Of a stretch of DNA of 6,580 nt, positions 1 to 5,713 are shown in pieces (positions within the stretch are counted from its first letter, which is position 1; the number at the start of each line of letters is the position of its first letter). The stretch lies in assembly GCA_947372365.1 (NCBI GenBank), contig CANBTK010000112.1, forward strand, positions 1 to 6,580, given 5' to 3'. This DNA is from Flavipsychrobacter stenotrophus. Lineage in GTDB: Bacteria > Bacteroidota > Bacteroidia > Chitinophagales > Chitinophagaceae. The position numbers were made by a program, and so were the translations under genes. Under the pieces are notes generated by a model, which saw only the letters and a list, made by a program, of their open reading frames with translations, searched no databases and was not told where the DNA came from.

Positions 1-1710
1 GTATTTGTAACGCCCGATAGGGTGCCCTTTTATGGTGGCACCTACTACCCGCCCCGACCTGCTTACAGCCGCCCATCGTGGGTGCAGCTTATGGAGCGCA
101 TGCACGGCATATGGGAACACCAGCACGATGAAGTAGAGCAGCAGGCTGGCCAGATGGTGCAGTACCTGCAGCAGGCGGCAAAAGGCATTACCGCAAAGGC
201 CGTTAGCACCCCTGATATGGAAACCTGCAAGGGCATTGCTGCGGCCATTATGAAGCTGGCTGATAAAGAAAAAGGCGGCTTTGGCAATGCGCCCAAATTC
301 CCGGGCACAATGGCTATAATTTTCATGCTGGAGCACTACCACTTCACTGGCGATGAAAGCTGCCTGCAACAGGCTTTAAAAAGCCTTGATGCCATGGCCG
401 ATGGCGGCATATACGACCAGCTGGGCGGTGGCTTTGCAAGGTACTCAACCGATAGGGATTGGCTGGCCCCGCACTTCGAGAAAATGCTGTATGATAATGC
501 CCTGCTGATAGTAGCCTACTGCGATGCTTTTGCACTTACCGGCAACGTGCGCTATAAAATTATTGTAGATGAAACAATCGCTTTTACAGAGCGTGAATTG
601 AAGCATAAATCGGGTGGTTACTACTGCGCGCTTGATGCCGATAGCGAAGGCGTGGAAGGGAAATTTTATACCTGGCTTTGGCCGGAATTTGTTGCAGCAG
701 TAGGGGAGGGGGATGCAGCAGCCCTCGCTAAATATTTTGGTGTTACAGAACATGGCAACTGGGAAGAAACCAACATACTGCACATAGCAGCCGAGCTGGA
801 AAATGTGGCTGCTGAAGCAGGTGTTAACCCCGAATCGCTGAGTGAAAAAATTGCCTTAGCTAAACAAAAATTGTTTGGTGCCCGGAGCCGCCGCATAAGG
901 CCGCTTACTGATGATAAATGCCTGCTTTCGTGGAATGCGCTCATGAATATAGCCCTTTCTAAAGCAGCTGTAACATTTGGCAATGATGCATACCGCACCC
1001 TGGCACAGAGCCATATGGACTGGATGGTTGCTGCCTACACCACCCCGGATGGGTTGAAGCATACCTGGAAGGATGGGCAGGCGAAAATAGGCGCTAAACT
1101 GGACGACTATGCTTACCTGGCACAGGCAATGTTGCAGTTGGCATCAACGACAGGGGAGAACGAATGGCTTATAAAAGCTGCCACACTGGTTGAAACAACA
1201 ATAGCCGATTTTTCGCACGAAGGTGTTTTCTTTTATTACACCCCTTCCTGGCAAAAGGATATACCCGTGCGCAAGGTAGATTTGTACGATGGGGCTACCC
1301 CTTCGGCCAATGCTGTGATGGCGGCCAACTTAATGGTTTGTGGCATGTGCATGGAGCAAACCGAATGGATAGGCCGCGCTACCAACATGATAGAAAGTAT
1401 GGCCCAAGATGCGCTTCGCAATGGCTACTCTTACGGCTACTGGGCACAAATAGTGCAAAAAAATGTTATTGGTTTCCGTACTGCGGTTTGTACCGGAGAA
1501 AACGCCGAAACAGGGGCCGGAACCCTGAGGAGTGAATTTTTGCCGCAGGTTTTTCTCATTTTTTCCAATAAAAATGAGCTGGAAGTGCCAATTCTGAAAA
1601 ATAAATTTTCTCCCAATTATTTGTCTATATTTGTGTGCTCGCAATCTGCCTGTTCAGCCCCTGTTGAAAGCGCTTATCAGGCACTTAGAGTTATAAGAAA
1701 TATTGCATAA
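1..1710 (+). CDS. YyaL/SPATA20-type protein (DUF255 thioredoxin-like plus six-hairpin glycosidase-like domain), 5'-truncated
   Basis: The reading frame is open from base 1 and ends at TAA 1708-1710, giving 569 visible codons. A GTG at 22 could be taken as a start, but codons before it (VFVTPD) are typical family sequence that runs into PFYGGTYYPP, so the gene begins before the window. Family members are about 650-700 residues, so roughly 110-120 N-terminal residues, including the thioredoxin-like CxxC region, are missing. Visible family motifs: GGFGNAPKFP (274-303), the LGGGF...RYS...PHFEKMLYDNA block (415-501), DADSEG..GKFYTW (634-675), DDKCLLSWNALM (910-945) and KLDDYAYL (1096-1119). The C-terminus ends in a Cys-containing VCSQSAC segment common in the family. 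The second domain resembles the alpha/alpha-barrel of N-acylglucosamine 2-epimerase-like proteins. The biochemical role of this family is not settled; a redox or sugar-related function would be inference. I see no functional link to the downstream gld genes. Codon use is richer in GCC and GGC than in the operon. Confidence 0.93.
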   Translation, partial: VFVTPDRVPFYGGTYYPPRPAYSRPSWVQLMERMHGIWEHQHDEVEQQAGQMVQYLQQAAKGITAKAVSTPDMETCKGIAAAIMKLADKEKGGFGNAPKFPGTMAIIFMLEHYHFTGDESCLQQALKSLDAMADGGIYDQLGGGFARYSTDRDWLAPHFEKMLYDNALLIVAYCDAFALTGNVRYKIIVDETIAFTERELKHKSGGYYCALDADSEGVEGKFYTWLWPEFVAAVGEGDAAALAKYFGVTEHGNWEETNILHIAAELENVAAEAGVNPESLSEKIALAKQKLFGARSRRIRPLTDDKCLLSWNALMNIALSKAAVTFGNDAYRTLAQSHMDWMVAAYTTPDGLKHTWKDGQAKIGAKLDDYAYLAQAMLQLASTTGENEWLIKAATLVETTIADFSHEGVFFYYTPSWQKDIPVRKVDLYDGATPSANAVMAANLMVCGMCMEQTEWIGRATNMIESMAQDALRNGYSYGYWAQIVQKNVIGFRTAVCTGENAETGAGTLRSEFLPQVFLIFSNKNELEVPILKNKFSPNYLSIFVCSQSACSAPVESAYQALRVIRNIA

Positions 1711-1727
1711 GCCCTTGTTTTTTTTTT
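1672..1727 (+). terminator. possible weak intrinsic terminator after the YyaL-type gene
   Basis: A run of ten T (1718-1727) starts seven bases after the stop codon. Upstream, GCTTAT (1672-1677) can pair with ATAAGC (1707-1712), but the stem is only 6 bp with a loop of about 29 bases. The T-run is clear and the hairpin is poor, so termination here is only a possibility. Confidence 0.25.
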
Positions 1728-1769
1728 AATTATTAGGTGTATTTATTAACATTTTTTTACGGAAAGTTG

Positions 1770-1777
1770 TATTTTTG
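1770..1777 (+). promoter_or_regulatory. candidate Bacteroidota -7 promoter element (TATTTTTG) for the gld operon
   Basis: TATTTTTG matches the Bacteroidota sigma-ABfr -7 consensus TAnnTTTG exactly. It lies in the AT-rich gap between the YyaL-type gene and gldK, about 97 bases before the gldK ATG, which would give a leader of roughly 90 bases. No good TTG/TTTG -33 box sits at the usual distance upstream; only a TTA (1746-1748) is near. The leader also holds a small GGCA/TGCC inverted repeat (1832-1847), too short to interpret. In AT-rich sequence such a match can arise by chance. Confidence 0.45.
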
Positions 1778-1873
1778 GAAAAATCTTTGAATATTGTGCG
1801 TCGGTTTTAATTGTTACTAAGTATTAAAGCCGGCATTTTTACTTGCCAAATTGCTAAAATAACAGATAGTAGT

Positions 1874-1933
1874 ATGAAAAGAACATCCCTGAAAGTCTTC
1901 TCTTTAGCGTTGCTTGCATTTGCGGCTAGCTGC
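1874..1933 (+). other. gldK: lipoprotein (type II) signal peptide and lipidated Cys of GldK
   Basis: Residues 1-20 have a basic N-region (K2, R3, K7), a hydrophobic core (VFSLALLAFA) and lipobox A-A-S-C, with Cys20 encoded at 1931-1933. Ala rather than Leu at -3 is slightly off consensus but tolerated. The next residues are GQRGSNGQ, with no cluster of Asp or Glu. Confidence 0.85.
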
Positions 1934-3154
1934 GGGCAAAGGGGCTCAAATGGCCAATTAATAGGTGATCAATCAAGGATAAATTATAAGCCCCCTGTTC
2001 CAATAGGAATGGTTTATGTGCCTTCTGGTACGTTTAAAATGGGTGCCAGCGACGAGGACGTGCGCGGCAGGAATGATGCCACGATTCATACCGTACAGAC
2101 TGCAGGTTTCTACATGGACGCGACTGAAATATCCAATCAGGAGTACCGCCAGTTTACTAACTGGGTAAAGGATTCTATTGCACGTACCATCCTCCAATAC
2201 GTTAAGGACTTACCAGATGGCAGCACACGCCTTGACTGGAACAAGCGCATTAACTGGAAGGATGCTGATATTCAGGACCAGCTGGCTTCAATGTACATTC
2301 AGGCCGACCAATCGGGCTGGGGTGTTAAGCTGATTAATACAAAAGAATTAAAGTACGCTTACCAGACTTTCGACTACGCTAACGCGTCAAGGAACAAGTT
2401 TAACAAAGCTTACAATGAAAAAGCATTCGTCTACAGTGCTCAACCTGAGATATACCCTGATACTACTGTTTGGGTACGCCAGTATGCTTATTCATATAAC
2501 GAGCCTATTTCACGCCAGTATTTCTGGTTCCAGGGCTTTAATACTTACCCTGTTGTAGGCGTTAACTGGTATCAGGCAAATGCATTCTGCGATTGGCGTA
2601 CACACTACTGGAGCTCAGAGCGCGACAAAGCGAGGATGTATACTGAAGGTAAATTCCGCCTTCCGTCAGAGCAAGAGTGGGAGTGGGCTGCACGTGGTGG
2701 CAGGAACGAATCTCCATATCCTTGGGGTGGCCCTTACATCATCAACAAAAAAGGCTGTTACTTAGCTAACTTCAAACCTCAGCGTGGTAACTACTCAGCT
2801 GACGGTGGTTTGTACACAGTACCTGTTGATAAATATGCTGCGAATGACTATGGTTTAAAGAACATGTCAGGTAACGTTTCAGAGTGGACCAATTCTGCAT
2901 ACTTTGGTGGTTCTTACGACCAGATGTCAGACATCAACCCGGAAGTTAGGCTGGGCAACAAAACCACTGACCCTGTTTACATGACAAGGAAAGTTGTTCG
3001 TGGTGGTAGCTGGAGGGACGTTGCTTACTTCCTTCAGGTAGGTACACGCGATTACGAATATGCTGATACTGCTAAATCTTATTTAGGCTTCCGTTGCGTT
3101 ATCACGTACATCGAGCCAGCCCTGAGGAACAGGCGCGCAGTAAGGAAAGGCTAA
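1874..3154 (+). CDS. gldK: T9SS/gliding lipoprotein GldK (PorK-like), formylglycine-generating-enzyme fold
   Basis: This 426-residue outer-membrane lipoprotein forms, with GldN, the periplasmic ring of the type IX secretion system (known role of GldK/PorK). I chose ATG 1874 because it opens directly onto a lipoprotein signal peptide: MKRTS, a hydrophobic stretch, and lipobox AASC with lipidated Cys20. The frame extends upstream to a TTG at 1811, but that would bury the signal. The FGE-sulfatase domain runs from about residue 44 to 412: PIGMVYVPSGTFKMG (43-57), ATEISNQEY (83-91), FRLPSEQEWEWAARGG (261-276), NMSGNVSEW (330-338), VVRGGSW (374-380) and LGFRC (404-408). An insertion at about 100-225 separates the first motifs, as in GldK/GldJ proteins. 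The paired catalytic cysteines that follow GGS in true FGEs are absent (here GGSWRDVAYFLQ), so it should be enzymatically inactive. No acidic surface-export signal follows Cys20, which fits a periplasm-facing position. First gene of the operon; gldL follows after 55 bases. GldJ is a homologous alternative, but the gldLMN neighbours decide for GldK. Confidence 0.95.
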   Translation: MKRTSLKVFSLALLAFAASCGQRGSNGQLIGDQSRINYKPPVPIGMVYVPSGTFKMGASDEDVRGRNDATIHTVQTAGFYMDATEISNQEYRQFTNWVKDSIARTILQYVKDLPDGSTRLDWNKRINWKDADIQDQLASMYIQADQSGWGVKLINTKELKYAYQTFDYANASRNKFNKAYNEKAFVYSAQPEIYPDTTVWVRQYAYSYNEPISRQYFWFQGFNTYPVVGVNWYQANAFCDWRTHYWSSERDKARMYTEGKFRLPSEQEWEWAARGGRNESPYPWGGPYIINKKGCYLANFKPQRGNYSADGGLYTVPVDKYAANDYGLKNMSGNVSEWTNSAYFGGSYDQMSDINPEVRLGNKTTDPVYMTRKVVRGGSWRDVAYFLQVGTRDYEYADTAKSYLGFRCVITYIEPALRNRRAVRKG

Positions 3155-3209
3155 TCTTTAAAATATACACATTCATAATAAACTAACGCAAAAAGCAAAA
3201 CTTAATAGC

Positions 3210-4046
3210 ATGAATCCGATAGTAATCTTTTTTGAATCGAACGCAGGTAAGTACCTTAAAAATCTAATCATCGGTCTTGGAGCATCAGTAGTACTTATGG
3301 GTGCGCTCTTCAAAATTCAGCACTGGCCAGGTGCAAGCCTTATGCTTACTTCAGGTATGATTACCGAAGCTGTTATCTTTGCGATGCTTGGTTTGCTCCC
3401 ACCTCATAGCGATTATTACTGGGAACGCTTTTACCCGGGTATTACTGAAAACCCACACGTTGAGGCTTTCCGTAAAGGGTTGAAAGAGCATGGTGCAGCT
3501 CACGAAGTTCCGGGCAAGCCAGGCGAGTCGCCAATGAAATCATTAGATAAAATGATGGAAGAGGCTCAGATTAACCCAGCAAGCATGAAACGCCTGAATG
3601 AAAACTTCACCAACTTCGGTAAGACCGTTGAGCAGATGAAGGATATCACCAACATCACTTCGTCTACTGAAGCTTATTCTAAAGGTGCACGTGAAGCAGC
3701 TGATGCTTTAGGCCAAATGAAAACTACTTTCGTAGGTGCTACAAAAACAATGGGTGCGTTTAATGATGCTGCCGGCGACACTGCTAAGTTCCACGATCAG
3801 GTTAAAGTACTTTCTAAGAACCTTGGTACACTTAACCAGATATATGAAGTTGAATTGCAGGATGCTAACAACCACCTGAAAGCTATGAACAAGTTCTATA
3901 GCAACTTGGTTACTGCTTCTGATGCTATGGCTTCAAGTGCAAAAGACGCAACAAGCGCTAAGGATCAGATTGGCTTATTAGCTAAAAACCTTACTACGCT
4001 TAACCAGATATATGGCAACATGCTGTCTGCTATGCAAGGGCGCTAA
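3210..4046 (+). CDS. gldL: T9SS/gliding motor inner-membrane protein GldL (PorL-like)
   Basis: GldL surrounds a GldM dimer as a pentamer and conducts protons to drive the type IX secretion and gliding motor (established in Flavobacterium johnsoniae). This copy has 278 residues. Two membrane helices lie near the N-terminus, about residues 18-34 (LIIGLGASVVLMGALF) and 43-63, linked by the short HWPG loop (38-41). Helix 2 carries Glu53 (GMITEAVIFAML), the probable equivalent of the proton-carrying Glu49 of F. johnsoniae. After the helices comes the family segment DYYWERFYPGITE (68-80). The rest is a cytoplasmic, mostly helical, Ala/Lys/Asn-rich tail with a repeated LxKNLxTLNQIY motif at 200-212 and 256-268. 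F. johnsoniae GldL is shorter (about 215 residues) and PorL is around 300, so the long tail is within family range. The ATG follows gldK by 55 bases with no Shine-Dalgarno sequence, only A-rich bases. No promoter or terminator is evident between them, so co-transcription with gldK is likely. Confidence 0.95.
   Translation: MNPIVIFFESNAGKYLKNLIIGLGASVVLMGALFKIQHWPGASLMLTSGMITEAVIFAMLGLLPPHSDYYWERFYPGITENPHVEAFRKGLKEHGAAHEVPGKPGESPMKSLDKMMEEAQINPASMKRLNENFTNFGKTVEQMKDITNITSSTEAYSKGAREAADALGQMKTTFVGATKTMGAFNDAAGDTAKFHDQVKVLSKNLGTLNQIYEVELQDANNHLKAMNKFYSNLVTASDAMASSAKDATSAKDQIGLLAKNLTTLNQIYGNMLSAMQGR
3807..3845 (+). repeat. GldL tail repeat, copy 1 (residues 200-212)
   Basis: This segment encodes VLSKNLGTLNQIY, which matches copy 2 (3975-4013) at 10 of 13 residues. 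The DNA of the last part (3831-3846) is identical to 3999-4014. It is a protein-level repeat inside the coding sequence and probably packs as a helix; a diverged related element, MNKFY, sits at residues 226-230. Confidence 0.7.
3975..4013 (+). repeat. GldL tail repeat, copy 2 (residues 256-268)
   Basis: This segment encodes LLAKNLTTLNQIY, starting 56 codons (168 bases) after copy 1 and ending 10 residues before the GldL C-terminus. Confidence 0.7.
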
Positions 4047-4087
4047 TAAATTGAATACGAACGGAATATTATTATAACTCACTTATA

Positions 4088-4097
4088 GTAAAAAATA
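4088..4097 (+). promoter_or_regulatory. A-rich translation-initiation element before gldM
   Basis: GTAAAAAATA ends four bases before the gldM ATG. The same 10-mer precedes gldN. No purine-rich Shine-Dalgarno match is present. In Bacteroidota, A-rich upstream sequence is known to favour initiation because the anti-Shine-Dalgarno end of 16S rRNA is sequestered. That this element works so here is inference. Confidence 0.35.
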
Positions 4098-4101
4098 ACG
4101 A

Positions 4102-5688
4102 ATGTCTATACCTAAGGAGCCGCGGCAGATAATGATCAACCTGATGTATCTGGTTTTGACTGCACTGTTGGCACTCAATGTATCAAATGAAATCCTCAAT
4201 GCGTTTAAAACGTTGAGCTTCAGTATTGATAAGTCGAATAAATCTATTGATGCCAAAACCAATGAGGTTTACAATCAGATTAAGGAAAGTGAGAATGAAA
4301 AAGGCCAGTTTGAGAAAGTACACAAATTTAAACTGCAGGCTGATGAGGTGGTGAAGAAATCCGACGAGATGGTTAAATACCTGAACGATTGGAAAAGGCG
4401 TATTGTAATGGCTTCTGGCGGTTACGGCAAGGAGGATTCAACCTTCCCTGATAAAATGGATAACATTGATGCGACTACATCTTTGTTGGTAGAGAGGAAG
4501 GGTGGAGATACTATCAAAGCTAAAATCCTTGAATTACGCAGGTACCTGCTTTCTCAGTTGCCACCTTCTGACACTGCACAATACGGGCCTACTATGCCTT
4601 TGGCTATTGACCCGGCTCATAAAAATGAGCACAACCCAACAGGTGACTGGAACGTGGCTAACTTTGAGCACATGCCTTCAATTGCATCCTTAGCCCTGTT
4701 TTCTAAATTCCAGAATGACGTAAGGTCTAGTGAAAACATGGTAATTAAGCGTTTATCTGAATTAGCCCACACAAGGGATTTGAAATTCGATACAATGGCT
4801 GCGGTGGCTGTGCCTAAAACTACATACGCGCTTCAGGGTGATAAGATTGAAGCAACTATCCTTTTGGCTGCGTTTAATAAAACCAACAAGCCTACAGTAT
4901 CAATATCGCAAGGCGGTGGTACTAAGAAAGATGCCGTAAATGGTGTTATTCCTTGGGAAACTGTTGCTACAGGTACAGGGTTACAGACTGTAAAAGGCCG
5001 TGTAGAACTGGAAACTCCTGAGCAAGGTAAAATATCAAGGGAATGGAGTTTCGATTACATGGTGGGTACTACCGGTGCTTCACTTCAGTTAGATAAGATG
5101 AACGTGTTTTATATCGGTGTAGACAACCCTGTTACGGTTAGTGCTGCAGGTTATGCTGTAGAAGACGTTTACCTTAAATTACCTCCTGGTGGTTCGCTTA
5201 CTGGTGCTAACGGGCACTTTAATGTTAGGGTTACTCAGGTTAGCGCTTCTTTTGCTGTTGACATCATGGCTAAGTCTAAGGTTAAGGGTGGTGAAGACAT
5301 CAAGGTTTCTACAACTATCATTCGCGTTAAACAAATCCCTAACCCAATCGCTAAGCTTTTGGGTAAGACAGAAGGTGGCATGAGTTATGCAACATTCAGG
5401 ACGGCAATTGCGCCACTCGCGGTAATGGAGAATTTCGAATTTGATACAAAGTTTGTAATAACTGAGTTCCAGTTCTCTATGCTTCCAAAAGGTGCCGATT
5501 ACATACCACCACAATTGGTTAAAATGCCATCCGGTGGTAAGGGCGCACGCTTTAGCGATAACAGTTTAGTGGGTGGGCTTATTACAAAGGCTAAACCAGG
5601 CGATAGGATATTTATTGAATCTATTAAGGCTATTGGCCCTGATGCCAAGGTTCGCTCGCTGAACCCTATCATATTGACATTGAATTAA
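4102..5688 (+). CDS. gldM: T9SS/gliding motor protein GldM (PorM-like)
   Basis: GldM is the dimeric rotor or shaft of the T9SS motor. One N-terminal inner-membrane helix sits inside the GldL pentamer, and four periplasmic domains reach to the GldK/GldN ring (known from GldM/PorM structures). This copy is complete at 528 residues, close to the usual size of about 510-530. Visible features: PKEPRQ (4-9) with Arg8 aligned to F. johnsoniae Arg9, a conserved residue at the GldL Glu site; a membrane helix at about 10-28 (MINLMYLVLTALLALNVS from residue 11); the family motif NEILNAF (29-35); and a helical, charged D1 domain to about 225. Beta-rich domains follow with approximate limits: D2 at 226-320, D3 at 321-412, and D4 at 413-528, starting near NPIAKLLGK (414-422). 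Domain limits are judged by eye. There is no cleavable signal; the helix is an uncleaved anchor, as expected. It lies 55 bases after gldL and 25 before gldN. Confidence 0.96.
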   Translation: MSIPKEPRQIMINLMYLVLTALLALNVSNEILNAFKTLSFSIDKSNKSIDAKTNEVYNQIKESENEKGQFEKVHKFKLQADEVVKKSDEMVKYLNDWKRRIVMASGGYGKEDSTFPDKMDNIDATTSLLVERKGGDTIKAKILELRRYLLSQLPPSDTAQYGPTMPLAIDPAHKNEHNPTGDWNVANFEHMPSIASLALFSKFQNDVRSSENMVIKRLSELAHTRDLKFDTMAAVAVPKTTYALQGDKIEATILLAAFNKTNKPTVSISQGGGTKKDAVNGVIPWETVATGTGLQTVKGRVELETPEQGKISREWSFDYMVGTTGASLQLDKMNVFYIGVDNPVTVSAAGYAVEDVYLKLPPGGSLTGANGHFNVRVTQVSASFAVDIMAKSKVKGGEDIKVSTTIIRVKQIPNPIAKLLGKTEGGMSYATFRTAIAPLAVMENFEFDTKFVITEFQFSMLPKGADYIPPQLVKMPSGGKGARFSDNSLVGGLITKAKPGDRIFIESIKAIGPDAKVRSLNPIILTLN

Positions 5689-5696
5689 TTAACTCT

Positions 5697-5706
5697 GTAA
5701 AAAATA
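5697..5706 (+). promoter_or_regulatory. A-rich translation-initiation element before gldN
   Basis: GTAAAAAATA, identical to the 10-mer before gldM, ends seven bases before the gldN ATG (5714), in the 25-base gap after gldM. It is followed by CCGGGAT, which is not a convincing Shine-Dalgarno sequence. Confidence 0.35.
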
Positions 5707-5713
5707 CCGGGAT

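Noticed and set aside
445..998. Overlapping minus-strand open frames of about 110 codons
   Set aside because: They oppose the conserved motif region of the YyaL-type gene and overlap one another in different frames, typical of shadows.
22..1710. GTG at 22 as the start of the first gene
   Set aside because: The frame is open to base 1, and the codons before 22 encode VFVTPD, which belongs to the conserved thioredoxin-like domain, so the gene is cut by the window edge.
1832..1847. GGCA/TGCC inverted repeat in the gldK leader as a regulatory hairpin
   Set aside because: Only 4 bp of stem with an 8-base loop, expected by chance; no riboswitch-like structure is visible around it.
1811..1873. TTG at 1811 as the start of gldK
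   Set aside because: It would add 21 residues before a complete lipoprotein signal peptide; ATG 1874 gives the expected N-terminus.
5179..5514. 111-codon open frame on the minus strand
   Set aside because: Complement shadow inside gldM, in the region that codes for GldM domains D3 and D4; the translation is unrecognisable.
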